Shown in pieces: positions 8,333 to 17,135 of a DNA stretch of 64,000 nucleotides. The stretch comes from Bacillus sp. FJAT-45037 (GTDB taxonomy: Bacteria > Bacillota > Bacilli > Bacillales > Bacillaceae_D). The translations under genes and the position numbers were made by a program. The stretch's first letter is position 1; every line of letters begins with the position of its first letter. The stretch covers positions 167,322-231,321 of the forward strand of contig NZ_KZ454938.1 in assembly GCF_002797325.1 (NCBI RefSeq), in the 5' to 3' direction. The notes beneath the pieces are model-generated. The model searched no databases. It saw nothing but the letters and a program-made list of their open reading frames with translations, and was not told the DNA's origin.

Positions 8333-10210
8333 ATGAGTATTTTGCAAATAGAGCATTTAACAAAAACATTTGGAGAGAAAACGTTATTTAATGATCTCTC
8401 GTTTTCGATCGCGGAGAAAGAACGGATTGGGTTAATAGGTATTAATGGAACGGGAAAATCAACCTTACTAAAAGTTTTAGCGGGGATTGAGGGTATGGAT
8501 GGCGGCCAATTATCTCATGCTAATGATTTTCACGTCGAGTATTTACCGCAGCAGCCTGAACTTGACCCTACACTAACAGTACTTGAGCAAATTTATTATG
8601 GTGATTCGAAAATCATGCAAACGATGAGAGTTTATGAAAGCATGGTTCTAGATCTTGAGAGTGACCCGACGAATGAGAAGAAGCTAGAACGTTTAATGAA
8701 AGTGCAACAAGAAATGGACACGCTTGGTGCATGGGAGGCTAGTACTACAGCTAAAACAATTCTAAATAAACTAGGGGTAAAAAATTACCGCGCACAGATC
8801 AATACCCTGTCTGGTGGACAGAAAAAGCGTGTCGCCATTGCCAAAGCGCTTGTTCAGCCAGCCGATCTCTTATTACTAGATGAGCCAACGAACCATCTTG
8901 ACCACGAAACGATTGAATGGCTAGAAGGGTTTCTTGCACAGTATCGTGGGTCTTTTATCGTTATTACACATGACCGTTATTTCCTGACACGTGTAACAAA
9001 TAAAATGATCGAGTTAGATCGTGGAAAGCTTCATCATTATGAGGGGAATTACGAACAATACTTGGAGTTAAAAGCCGAACGAGAAGAACAAGAACTGTCT
9101 TCTGAACGAAAGCGACAGAATTTATTGCGTAGAGAACTGGCCTGGCTTCATCGCGGTGCAAAAGCAAGAACAACGAAACAAAAGGCAAGGATCCAACGAG
9201 TAGATGAGTTAAAAGAGGACAAACCTGAGTTTCTCGAGCGTGATTTTGATTTTGCAATTGGTTCAACGAGACTAGGAAGTCAGGTCATCGAGACAAAGGG
9301 GCTGTCGAAGCAGTTTCAGGAGCAGTTCTTTATTCAAGATTTGAATTATTTAATGGTCAAAGGAGAAAGACTTGGCATCGTTGGCCCGAATGGAAGCGGC
9401 AAAACGACGCTACTACAGTTGTTAGCAGGTAGAGAGAAACCAACAAGTGGGGAGATCATTGTCGGTGAGACTGTAAGGATTGGTTACTATACTCAAGAAG
9501 ATGAAGAAATTGATGGCGACCTCCGCGTTATTGACTATATAAAAGAAGTAGCTGAGATCGTGCATACTGTTGATAAGCAGGTGATCACAGCTGAACAAAT
9601 GTTAGAACGCTTCCTGTTCCCACGATCTATGCAGTACACATATGTGAGAAGGTTATCAGGTGGCGAGAAGAGACGCCTCTACCTCTTAAAAATCTTAATG
9701 TCAGAACCAAATGTCTTATTCCTAGATGAGCCAACGAATGATCTTGATACTCAAACATTATCTGTACTTGAAGATTATCTCGATCAATTTCCTGGTGCTG
9801 TCGTAACAGTTTCCCATGATCGATATTTTCTCGACCGTGTCGTTGATCATTTGCTCGTTTTCAAAGAAAATGGACGGATTGAACGTTTTCAGGGGCACTA
9901 TAGTGATTTTTTACAAGCGAAAAACACCGTTGTCGAATCGGACTCTGTAAAAAACGACAGCAAGAAGCCAGAGAAGGCAAAGAAGAAACTCTCTTATCAT
10001 GAACAGCAAGAATGGAAGGGAATAGAAGGGAAGATTGAGCAATTAGAAGTGAAATTAGCAGAGCTAGAAGGTACCATTGCAGGGGCAGGCAGTGATTACG
10101 GAAAGATCAGTGATTTAATGGCGGAGCAAGAACAGGTTGAAAAAGAACTAGAAGCGACGATGGAACGATGGGAAGAACTCTCCCTCTTAATTGAAGAGTT
10201 TCAAAATTAA
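8333..10210 (+). CDS. yfmR: ABC-F ATPase, Uup/YfmR subfamily
   Basis: 625 residues, with two ATP-binding cassettes and no membrane segments. Cassette 1 has Walker A G-I-N-G-T-G-K-S-T, signature L-S-G-G-Q-K-K-R and Walker B L-L-L-L-D-E-P-T-N-H-L-D; cassette 2 has G-P-N-G-S-G-K-T-T, L-S-G-G-E-K-R-R and L-F-L-D-E-P-T-N-D-L-D. A charged C-terminal coiled coil (about 555-625) is typical of Uup/YfmR. The family acts on ribosomes; YfmR is reported to relieve stalls alongside EF-P. The ribosome site is weak (GGACGGACG). The in-frame ATG at 8225 lies in the nos terminator and was not used. Confidence 0.88.
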   Translation: MSILQIEHLTKTFGEKTLFNDLSFSIAEKERIGLIGINGTGKSTLLKVLAGIEGMDGGQLSHANDFHVEYLPQQPELDPTLTVLEQIYYGDSKIMQTMRVYESMVLDLESDPTNEKKLERLMKVQQEMDTLGAWEASTTAKTILNKLGVKNYRAQINTLSGGQKKRVAIAKALVQPADLLLLDEPTNHLDHETIEWLEGFLAQYRGSFIVITHDRYFLTRVTNKMIELDRGKLHHYEGNYEQYLELKAEREEQELSSERKRQNLLRRELAWLHRGAKARTTKQKARIQRVDELKEDKPEFLERDFDFAIGSTRLGSQVIETKGLSKQFQEQFFIQDLNYLMVKGERLGIVGPNGSGKTTLLQLLAGREKPTSGEIIVGETVRIGYYTQEDEEIDGDLRVIDYIKEVAEIVHTVDKQVITAEQMLERFLFPRSMQYTYVRRLSGGEKRRLYLLKILMSEPNVLFLDEPTNDLDTQTLSVLEDYLDQFPGAVVTVSHDRYFLDRVVDHLLVFKENGRIERFQGHYSDFLQAKNTVVESDSVKNDSKKPEKAKKKLSYHEQQEWKGIEGKIEQLEVKLAELEGTIAGAGSDYGKISDLMAEQEQVEKELEATMERWEELSLLIEEFQN

Positions 10211-10218
10211 CAAATGTG

Positions 10219-10270
10219 ATATAAAAGTTAAACAAATATGGTATAATAGTTATATAAAAGTTAAACAAAT
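10219..10270 (+). repeat. Two 19-bp direct repeats upstream of the GGDEF gene
   Basis: ATATAAAAGTTAAACAAAT occurs at 10219-10237 and again at 10252-10270, start-to-start 33 bases (about three helical turns). TATAAT (10242-10247) lies between the copies. The geometry suggests an operator pair for a dimeric regulator; the protein is unknown. Confidence 0.7.
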
Positions 10271-10285
10271 CACTATATATTCGAC

Positions 10286-10318
10286 AAAGGACGTTATAGT
10301 ATGATTATAACGTCCTTT
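10286..10318 (+). terminator. Hairpin between yfmR and the GGDEF gene
   Basis: Perfect 13-bp stem AAAGGACGTTATA / TATAACGTCCTTT with a 7-base loop. The following T run is short. If the promoter lies in the direct repeats, the hairpin is in the leader of the next gene and could act as an attenuator. Confidence 0.65.
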
Positions 10319-10351
10319 TAGGGAATGGTTCAAAAGAAGGGGTGAGGAGAA

Positions 10352-11668
10352 ATGGTTACTTCTATACTTGAAGATAACGTATTTAAACAGGTCTTTGAAG
10401 CTTCATTAACTGGGATAGCTATCATAGATATGGATGGGAAGTACGTAACAACTAACAACGCCTACGATAACATGCTAGGCGAAACCTTACCTACACAGGC
10501 ATTTATTGATCATATACATGAGAATGACCGTATAGAAGTAGAGCGTGTCCAACAAGCTCTAATGAACCAGCAATCTTCCCCTATGTCTTATCATGTAAGA
10601 TGGAACCAAGAAAGTTTGCACTTACATGTAATTCAAGTGACACATTCGCTCCTTTATAACGCAGAGGATCACCCAGTTTTCTTTTTAGTGCAGGTGGAGG
10701 ATATTACTCAGACTCAAGCGACTACCCATAAGTTAAAAGTAAGCGAGCATCGTCTTCATCAATTGATCGAAACGATACCAAGCGGGATGGTGCTTCTAGA
10801 TTGTCATGGGGAAATTGTTTTTGCTAATAAAATAGGTAAGGATATATTAAGATACACACCAGATGATGAGTCAAGATCGGTTTATAATGCACCAAGTTGG
10901 AAGCATACGCGTCTAGATGGGACAGATTTGACCAATGATGAATTACCTTTTTCGATTGTCATGAACACGAAAGAAGCGGTATTTAATATTGAGCATACGA
11001 TTGAAAGTCCAGAAGGTGAGACGACGATGATATCAGTCAATGCTGCTCCATTATACGATGAGAATGATAAAATTAATGGGGTGTTAAGCCTAATTACTGA
11101 TATAACGGAGCAAAAACGAACTGAGCAAGAATTAGTTGAAGCAACGTTGAAATTTAAGCAACAATCTGAAGTTGATGGCTTAACGGGCATTCCGAATAGG
11201 CGCTCATTTGACAGAAGGTTTGAAAGTGAGTGGGCAGAAAGTGTTCAACATGATACGCCCCTGACATTAATGTTGTTTGATCTTGATGCTTTCAAGAGCT
11301 ATAACGATACGTATGGCCATCAACAAGGCGATGATTGCCTTATACAGGTAGCACAATGTGCAGCAGAAGTAGTAGCTGACCACGGTGCGTTCCTAGCGAG
11401 GTATGGAGGAGAGGAATTTGCGGTTATAATGCCTCATGCCACAAAGAGTGAAAGTCTACAGTTAGCGACAAAAATAAATCAAGAGGTCTATAAATTAAAC
11501 ATTCCTCATAACGAATCCTCGGCTGGTACAGCCGTTACCGTCAGTGTTGGTGTGGCCTATAAGCAGGATCAATCTTATGATGATCAAGAAATGTTTTTTT
11601 ATATGGCTGATCAGGCCATGTATCAGGCAAAAGAACAAGGACGAAACTTAGTCGTTGTTCACCAGTAG
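10352..11668 (+). CDS. Diguanylate cyclase with two PAS domains (PAS-PAS-GGDEF)
   Basis: 438 residues, cytoplasmic with no membrane segment. PAS 1 covers about 10-125 and PAS 2 about 130-260 (both end in a D-I-T-Q/E-Q-K type linker); the GGDEF domain covers about 270-435. The active-site loop is G-G-E-E-F (352-356), a catalytically competent variant, with D-G-L-T-G-I-P-N-R-R at the domain start. It should make cyclic di-GMP from GTP under PAS control. No inhibitory RxxD motif is evident five residues before the loop. No c-di-GMP effector or EAL gene lies nearby. ATG follows GGGGTGAGG. Confidence 0.92.
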   Translation: MVTSILEDNVFKQVFEASLTGIAIIDMDGKYVTTNNAYDNMLGETLPTQAFIDHIHENDRIEVERVQQALMNQQSSPMSYHVRWNQESLHLHVIQVTHSLLYNAEDHPVFFLVQVEDITQTQATTHKLKVSEHRLHQLIETIPSGMVLLDCHGEIVFANKIGKDILRYTPDDESRSVYNAPSWKHTRLDGTDLTNDELPFSIVMNTKEAVFNIEHTIESPEGETTMISVNAAPLYDENDKINGVLSLITDITEQKRTEQELVEATLKFKQQSEVDGLTGIPNRRSFDRRFESEWAESVQHDTPLTLMLFDLDAFKSYNDTYGHQQGDDCLIQVAQCAAEVVADHGAFLARYGGEEFAVIMPHATKSESLQLATKINQEVYKLNIPHNESSAGTAVTVSVGVAYKQDQSYDDQEMFFYMADQAMYQAKEQGRNLVVVHQ

Positions 11669-11708
11669 TAATGTGTGAATCTATGTCGAAACGAAACGAG
11701 TTTTGTGC

Positions 11709-11737
11709 TTGAATATCAATACGAAGAAGAGTAATAT
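11709..11737 (+). promoter_or_regulatory. Promoter of the thiamine-riboswitch transcript
   Basis: TTGAAT (11709-11714), 17-base spacer, TAATAT (11732-11737), just upstream of the riboswitch. Confidence 0.55.
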
Positions 11738-11751
11738 AAAGTAAATAGATT

Positions 11752-11838
11752 CCACTAGGGGTGTCAGTGTAGCTGACTGAGAGAGGGTAACCTCAACTCT
11801 TATAACCTGATCTAGTTAAAACTAGCGTAGGGAAGTGG
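11752..11838 (+). ncRNA. TPP riboswitch (THI element)
   Basis: The conserved thi-box blocks are present in order: AGGGGTG, CTGACTGAGAGAGGGT, CTTATAACCTGATCTAGTT and GCGTAGGGAAGTGG, with CCACT and AGTGG closing the P1 stem. It senses thiamine pyrophosphate and controls the ThiT gene that follows. The downstream expression platform is listed separately. Confidence 0.95.
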
Positions 11839-11879
11839 TGCAACACGCACTGGATTATTGGTGATTATGTGTGCATGAC

Positions 11880-11910
11880 ATCCTCTTCGTGGAACGAAAG
11901 GGGATTTTTT
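11880..11910 (+). terminator. Riboswitch expression platform: terminator that also holds the ribosome site
   Basis: ATCCTCTTCG (11880-11889) pairs with CGAAAGGGGAT (11895-11905), with one bulge, followed by TTTTT (11906-11910). The AAAGGGGA ribosome site of thiT lies in the 3' arm and the GTG start comes straight after the T run. Forming this hairpin would therefore end transcription and also hide the ribosome site. Confidence 0.7.
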
Positions 11911-12468
11911 GTGAATCGACAACGATTAATTATTATGATTGAAGTAGCTGTGATGGCAGGGTTAGCTCTTGTTTTAAGCTTCGTGAAGTTTGGTGCGCTT
12001 TGGGCTATGGGTGGTTCGATTTCACTCGTGATGGTACCGATTTTTATTTTAGCTTATCGTAGAGGGTTAAAGGTTGGCTTGTTAACAGGCTTACTTGTTG
12101 GGCTGTTGGGGCTCGTAACAGGCGCTACGATTGTTCATCCTGTTCAGCTAGTACTTGATTATCCGTTAGCCTATAGTGTGCTTGGAGTCGCTGGCATATT
12201 TGCTGCAAAGCGCGTGCAAGCTATACCGACACTAGTGATGATGATTACAGGTCTGGTTTTGGCTACAACTTTGCGCTTTTTGAGTCACTTTTCTTCGGGC
12301 ATTATTTGGTTCGGCCAATATGCGCCTGATGGCATGAACCCAGTCATTTATTCAGCACTTTACAACCTCTCTTATTTATTACCAGAAATGGTTATTACCC
12401 TAGCAGTTATGCTCTTTTTAGCTAAATCTTATCCACAGTTTTTTAAACCAAATACTAGAGTAAGATAG
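11911..12468 (+). CDS. thiT: Thiamine transporter substrate-binding subunit (ECF S component)
   Basis: 185 residues and about six membrane helices. It carries the ThiT/YuaJ features: an early A-L-A-L-V-L-S-F segment, G-G-S-I-S-L-V-M-V-P, a Y-P-L-A-Y middle helix, and the F-L-S-H-F-S-S-G-I-I-W-F and L-Y-N-L-S-Y-L-L-P-E thiamine-pocket blocks. It captures thiamine and docks with the shared ECF energising module encoded elsewhere. GTG 11911 is chosen as start because AAAGGGGA lies six bases upstream; the frame is open from 11869 but that start falls before the terminator. The TPP riboswitch confirms the role. Confidence 0.93.
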   Translation: MNRQRLIIMIEVAVMAGLALVLSFVKFGALWAMGGSISLVMVPIFILAYRRGLKVGLLTGLLVGLLGLVTGATIVHPVQLVLDYPLAYSVLGVAGIFAAKRVQAIPTLVMMITGLVLATTLRFLSHFSSGIIWFGQYAPDGMNPVIYSALYNLSYLLPEMVITLAVMLFLAKSYPQFFKPNTRVR

Positions 12469-12587
12469 TCAGCTCCACGAATCCTACTACACATATAAGA
12501 GGGTTTATAATGGTCTGAAAAGAATGTTTCTATGAAGTTAAATAGGGAATAGTTTATAATAGCTACTATTTTTAGGAGGGATATTGT

Positions 12588-13982
12588 ATGAAAAGAAAGG
12601 AAACACAAGCATTAATTGAATCAGTGATGGGTGAGTTAGCGCAAAAAAAAGGGTTCCTAGGAATTGAAGATGAAGAAAAAAGGCGTTTTATGTGCGGTTC
12701 TGCTAAGGAAATCCTGAAAACAACAGACAAGATTATAAAAAGTTACATAAGAGTATCGACAGACGGAGGAATTATGAGAATTCCTGCCTATCGTGTTCAA
12801 CATAATAATATTAGCGGCTTCTATAAAGGTGGTATTCGTTATAGTGAGTTTGTGAATGAAGCAGAAGTGGAGAATTTAGCGATCTTAATGACGTTGAAAA
12901 ATGCTCTTCACAGGTTACCTTTTGGTGGAGCGAAAGGGGGCGTCCACGTTGATCCACGTAAATTTTCAGAGAAAGAACTGAACCTTATCAGTAAAAAGTA
13001 TGTTCAGCGCTTTGCTAATGACATTGGACCGAATCATGATATACCAGCTCCAGATCTTGGCACAAGTGAGAAAGTCGTTGATTGGATGGTCGGAGAGTAT
13101 AAGACAATTAATCCTGGTGAACCATACTTAGGCTCATTTACAGGAAAGAGTGTGGAGAATGGTGGCGCACTCGGCCGCCGCGAAGCAACAGGAAGAGGGA
13201 CGTTTTTAAGTTATTCTTGGTTGATCGACCAGTGGGCAGTAAAACAAGAATCGGTTCAAACGAAGTTCGGAAAGAAGCAATGGGAGACATTGCAATTCTT
13301 AAAAGAGCAAGCTCGTAATGGGGTCTCTATCCGAGTAGCGGTTCAAGGGTTTGGTAATGTAGGAAGTGTGGCCGCTTATGAAGCAGCACACTATGCAAAC
13401 TACAAGCATACTGTTGTTGCCGTCTCAGATCGATTTACAACACTCTATCATCCCGAGGGCCTTGATATTCCCAAGCTAATCGAGTACACAAAGGATGGAA
13501 GGGATTTGCCTAGAAACAATGAAGAATTGACACTTGCAGATATAGATGCAGAAATTCATTCGGCGACAGATGTATTAACGATTGATACAGATGTGTTGAT
13601 TTTAGCAGCTATTGAAGATCAAATTCATCAAGAAAACATGGACCAAGTGCAAGCGAAGGTTCTCGTCGAAGGGGCAAATGCGCCAATTTCTCTAGAGGCA
13701 GATGATTACTTTGAAAACAAAGGCGTCATCGTGATTCCAGATATTTTAGCAAATGCAGGTGGAGTGATTGTATCCTACCTTGAATGGAGACAGAGTCGAG
13801 TCACGGAATTATTTACAGAAGCAGGAATTATTGAGGACATGTCAAAACAAATGATTGAAACATTAGATAACGTATATAGTGCTTATTTCTCAAGTGTTGA
13901 TCGAACGATGAGAAATGTATGTTTTATGTTAGCTTTAGAGCGTTTAACAAATCTGTTATATCGTCATGGAAAACTATATTAA
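12588..13982 (+). CDS. Glu/Leu/Phe/Val dehydrogenase family, probably glutamate dehydrogenase
   Basis: 464 residues. The substrate domain has K-G-G-I-R-Y-S, L-P-F-G-G-A-K-G-G-V with the catalytic lysine, and D-I-P-A-P-D-L-G-T. The Rossmann domain has V-Q-G-F-G-N-V-G-S. It should interconvert glutamate and 2-oxoglutarate plus ammonia. It is about 35-40 residues longer than B. subtilis RocG/GudB, mainly from an extra segment of roughly 25 residues (near 210-245) before the glycine motif. AGGAGGG precedes ATG. It stands alone; no regulator is adjacent. Use of another amino acid cannot be excluded. Confidence 0.85.
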   Translation: MKRKETQALIESVMGELAQKKGFLGIEDEEKRRFMCGSAKEILKTTDKIIKSYIRVSTDGGIMRIPAYRVQHNNISGFYKGGIRYSEFVNEAEVENLAILMTLKNALHRLPFGGAKGGVHVDPRKFSEKELNLISKKYVQRFANDIGPNHDIPAPDLGTSEKVVDWMVGEYKTINPGEPYLGSFTGKSVENGGALGRREATGRGTFLSYSWLIDQWAVKQESVQTKFGKKQWETLQFLKEQARNGVSIRVAVQGFGNVGSVAAYEAAHYANYKHTVVAVSDRFTTLYHPEGLDIPKLIEYTKDGRDLPRNNEELTLADIDAEIHSATDVLTIDTDVLILAAIEDQIHQENMDQVQAKVLVEGANAPISLEADDYFENKGVIVIPDILANAGGVIVSYLEWRQSRVTELFTEAGIIEDMSKQMIETLDNVYSAYFSSVDRTMRNVCFMLALERLTNLLYRHGKLY

Positions 13983-13987
13983 AAAAT

Positions 13988-14021
13988 AAGAGGCTGTCTC
14001 CGAAATGGAAGACAGCCTCTT
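13988..14021. terminator. Bidirectional terminator between the dehydrogenase and Vpr genes
   Basis: AAGAGGCTGTCT (13988-13999) pairs perfectly with AGACAGCCTCTT (14010-14021). It lies between two convergent genes, though the T tracts are short. Confidence 0.75.
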
Positions 14022-14026
14022 ATCTG

Positions 14027-16441
14027 TTATTCTTTAATTTCAATAACATCTCCGATCACGTAATCTTGTTCTCCTTTATGGGTGGCGAACGCGGCTAAAC
14101 GGTAGCTGCCAGCTGGGAGCTTTTGTCCTTCAACAGTAAGATCCCATGAAAAATTATAAAATCCGGGAGCAACTTGGTTTGCTAGAGAAACTTCGCCGTA
14201 AAAAGCGGAAAGGTCCGGTGCAAAGATCCACAAACCAAAGTCATCTGCTCCACCTGGTAAATAAGCTGAACCAGCAATAGTGCCGTTAGATGGAACTGTA
14301 TCATGACCAAATGATGTCACGCGTGGGTAATCTGGTTCTTTGATAAATAGAATAGTAGGTACATCAATTGATTGAGAACCATCACTGACAACAATTGTGC
14401 CAGGGTAGTATCCTGGATCTAATTTACTTGCGTCGACTTGAACGTTAAAGTTAATTTTTTGTGTACGGCCTGGCTGTACACGTAAGTTGTTGCTCGTATT
14501 CACCTTAATAGCGCTGGAGGCATCACCGAACTGAACATCGAATGAATAAGCTTTGCGCTCATTTGATAGATTTTCAATGGTGAAATGTTGACGCTCCACT
14601 TGTTTTCCTTTTGACTTATCAAAGACGCCAAAAGAATGGCTACCCGGTGTAACAAGTGTTTTTGTTTCAATTGCATCTACAACACGAATACTTCCTGCCC
14701 CTTGTGTATTATGAGGGTATGTCTTTCCATTGGCATCTGTAAGATTTTCTGCAGTATTCATAAGTGCCGCTTTTACTTGATCGACTTCAAAGCTTGGATG
14801 AGCTTCTAAAATAAGAGCTGCTGCACCAGCAACATGAGGTGCTGCCATACTTGTCCCTTGTAATGAAGCATATCCATGTGGTTGTTCTACTTGGTGAGTA
14901 GGAATCGTACTTGTAATATTGACACCCGGAGCAGAAACATCTGGCTTAATCATCCATGTATCAACAACAGGACCGCGTGATGAGAAGTCTGCCATTGTTT
15001 CACCGACTTTTTGATCAAACGAAATATCAAATGATACGTTATCATTTCCTGCTTCAAGATCAGCTTTTAAAGCTACCCCGTCAGCATTTGTTAATTTTAG
15101 CGTAGGAATTGCCATTCCTGGTATATCTGGCATTTCACCTGCTAAATGGTTGTAGATAATTGCCCCAACTGCTCCAGCTTCCATCGCATTTTCAGCTTTT
15201 TCAACGAATGGATACTCGCCACGGATGATCAAAGCAATCTTTCCTTCTACATCTAGTCCGTCAAAGTCTGCCGTCCCCCCTAATCCAGCATAAATAAATT
15301 CATATTCTTGACCATCGAGTGCAAGGAGAGCATCATCGCTTGGGAAGCCCATCACCTTAGTGCTAGGAAAACTCTGATCAGATTGTGTGTTGATGTCTGC
15401 TTGATACACATTGTATGGAAGCCTTGTTGCTCCCACTGAGATCGCTTCACGCGATGTACCTGGTGAACCAACTGTCCAATTGTTCGGTCCGCTGTTACCG
15501 TTAGATGTTACAGCAACCACACCTTCTGCCATCGCCCAATCAAGTGCAATGCTTGTTGCCCAATCTGGACTGTTTAATGTGTTTCCGAGAGATAAATTCA
15601 TCACATCGGCACCATCTTGAACGGCTCTTTCAATGCCAGCAACGACATTTTCAGTCGAGCCACTGCCACCAGGACCGAGGACGCGGTAAGCAAGAAGTGT
15701 CGCATCAGGTGCTACACCTTTAATTAATCCGTTTGCAGCTACCGTACCAGCTACATGTGTGCCGTGTACAGTCGAACCGCCACGACTATCACCTGGAGGT
15801 GTTTCTTGTGGATCGTTATTGTTATCGACGAGGTCCCACCCTTTATACTCACCAAATGCATGGGCTAAGTCAGGATGAGTGTAGTCAACGCCTGTATCAA
15901 TGACTGCAACAGTTACACCTTCACCTGTAAAACCAGCATCCCAAGCATCATTGGAGCCGATAAACGGTGCGCTATCAAGCATAGAAGGGCTGTATGCATC
16001 AGTATCAATCACAATGCCTTCATCAACCGCCGTTGTAGTGTACTCAACATCTGGATACACGGCTTTGACTCCAGGAACTGCAAGCAAGTTCGGGATTTCT
16101 GTCCCCTTTACTTCAATTGCAAAGCCAGAGAATACATAATCATACTCTTGACCGACCTTGCTAGAAGTTGTCCTTTTTTGGATATCACTTTTAACCTTTT
16201 CTCGCTGCGTTTTTAGCTGTTGTTTCGATTGTTTTTTTCCTTTATTCTTTGCTTCAACAATTGACTCAGCTTCAAGCTCGACAATAACCGTCTTGACAGA
16301 AGAAGAAGAGGTATCGATATCTCCCTTAAGTTCGGCTAACTGTGGCTGAGGCCCGTTTGCAGATGCTGCAGTACCAAACCCTGAGAGGACGAGGACAAGC
16401 ATCATCGTATAAATTAATAGCATTTTAAATGTTCGCTTCAT
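14027..16441 (-). CDS. vpr: Secreted subtilisin-like serine protease, Vpr type
   Basis: 804 residues, close to B. subtilis Vpr (806). Order: signal peptide 1-28 (K-R, hydrophobic stretch, A-S-A), I9 pro-domain about 50-135, S8 catalytic domain with Asp182 (V-I-D-T-G-V-D), His229 (H-G-T-H-V-A-G-T) and Ser531 (G-T-S-M-A-A-P-H-V). A PA domain (about 380-475) is inserted between His and Ser, and Ig-like C-terminal domains follow. It is exported, self-processed and degrades extracellular protein. I chose ATG 16441 (MKRTFKM); GTG 16450 in frame is also possible because AAAGGAGATG stands only three bases before it. Confidence 0.92.
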   Translation of the reverse strand: MKRTFKMLLIYTMMLVLVLSGFGTAASANGPQPQLAELKGDIDTSSSSVKTVIVELEAESIVEAKNKGKKQSKQQLKTQREKVKSDIQKRTTSSKVGQEYDYVFSGFAIEVKGTEIPNLLAVPGVKAVYPDVEYTTTAVDEGIVIDTDAYSPSMLDSAPFIGSNDAWDAGFTGEGVTVAVIDTGVDYTHPDLAHAFGEYKGWDLVDNNNDPQETPPGDSRGGSTVHGTHVAGTVAANGLIKGVAPDATLLAYRVLGPGGSGSTENVVAGIERAVQDGADVMNLSLGNTLNSPDWATSIALDWAMAEGVVAVTSNGNSGPNNWTVGSPGTSREAISVGATRLPYNVYQADINTQSDQSFPSTKVMGFPSDDALLALDGQEYEFIYAGLGGTADFDGLDVEGKIALIIRGEYPFVEKAENAMEAGAVGAIIYNHLAGEMPDIPGMAIPTLKLTNADGVALKADLEAGNDNVSFDISFDQKVGETMADFSSRGPVVDTWMIKPDVSAPGVNITSTIPTHQVEQPHGYASLQGTSMAAPHVAGAAALILEAHPSFEVDQVKAALMNTAENLTDANGKTYPHNTQGAGSIRVVDAIETKTLVTPGSHSFGVFDKSKGKQVERQHFTIENLSNERKAYSFDVQFGDASSAIKVNTSNNLRVQPGRTQKINFNVQVDASKLDPGYYPGTIVVSDGSQSIDVPTILFIKEPDYPRVTSFGHDTVPSNGTIAGSAYLPGGADDFGLWIFAPDLSAFYGEVSLANQVAPGFYNFSWDLTVEGQKLPAGSYRLAAFATHKGEQDYVIGDVIEIKE

Positions 16442-16824
16442 TCGATTCACCATCTCCTTTAGATAATAGAAGGTAACATGCGCAAAGGTGGGATCCTTCA
16501 CCAATGAACAAATTACTTTCTTTATAGTTGCAATATTCTATTAATTTTTACATTTTCCTTTATAATTCCTAAAAATGAGTACTAGTACCTGGTAAGGGTA
16601 TTTTCGAGAGGGGGAGGTAAGGTTTGAGTCAAAAGTCTCATTGGGAGGAATGGCTCTATTGATAAAGGAGTTTCATAAGATAGATCTTAATTTTTGCTAA
16701 TTTGTAAACTAAAATAGTGATCTTTGAACTGAGTCATTATTCACTCTTTCGACATTTTAAGGTGGACCTTTCGAATGAAGAAAATTTCTATAAACGAAAA
16801 AAAGCCACAAAAAAAGAGAGCGGC
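16442..16824. other. Intergenic region upstream of vpr
   Basis: 383 bases without a gene I can support. It must hold the vpr promoter on the minus strand; no convincing -35/-10 pair stands out. The right end (about 16797-16824) holds a minus-strand terminator, AGCCGCTCTC...TGTGGCT followed by T's, for the small gene that ends at 16825. Confidence 0.5.
16797..16824 (-). terminator. Terminator of the small minus-strand gene
   Basis: On the minus strand AAGCC and GGCTT close a short loop rich in CT and T, followed by TTTTTTT (16803-16797). The stem is short, hence modest confidence. Confidence 0.5.
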
Positions 16825-17058
16825 TTAAAAATAAAGGTGACTAAAGCGGTTTGGTTGGCATGGTGGAAAGGGAGTGATATTCTGAATTTGATTCAATGGA
16901 TATTGTTTTAGAGCAAATTGAGATGCGTATAAGTATTCTAAAAGATAAACTTTTTCTTGATCAATTTCACAAAGGACACCTGTTGTACCTTGCCCATTGA
17001 CGAGTGATACACCAACTGGCTGGCCGATGTATTGATACGTTTGTTGAAACCAGTTCAT
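16825..17058 (-). CDS. Conserved small protein of unknown function (77 aa)
   Basis: 77 residues from ATG 17058, with GGAGGTGAC correctly spaced. The segments Y-I-G-Q-P-V-G-V-S-L-V-N-G-Q-G-T-T-G-V-L-C and Y-P-L-N-Q-I-Q-N-I resemble a family of short Bacillus proteins with an Sm-like beta pattern (glycine turns, then Y-L-Y-A-S-Q-F-A). That likeness is from memory. No membrane segment or signal peptide. The same frame stays open upstream to 17175 but overlaps the divergent neighbour, so the short form is preferred. Confidence 0.65.
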   Translation of the reverse strand: MNWFQQTYQYIGQPVGVSLVNGQGTTGVLCEIDQEKVYLLEYLYASQFALKQYPLNQIQNITPFPPCQPNRFSHLYF

Positions 17059-17135
17059 AAGGTCACCTCCACGATAACCTATGTTTAGAGGGGTAAGATG
17101 GTGTGTGTCCATATAATAAGAGAGGAGAATGATAA

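Noticed and set aside
15875-16216. 113-codon ORF antisense to vpr
   Set aside because: Shadow of the protease reading frame; composition follows the other strand.
16717-16911. 64-codon plus-strand ORF upstream of the small Sm-like gene
   Set aside because: Runs antisense into a better-supported minus-strand gene and over its terminator; no ribosome site.
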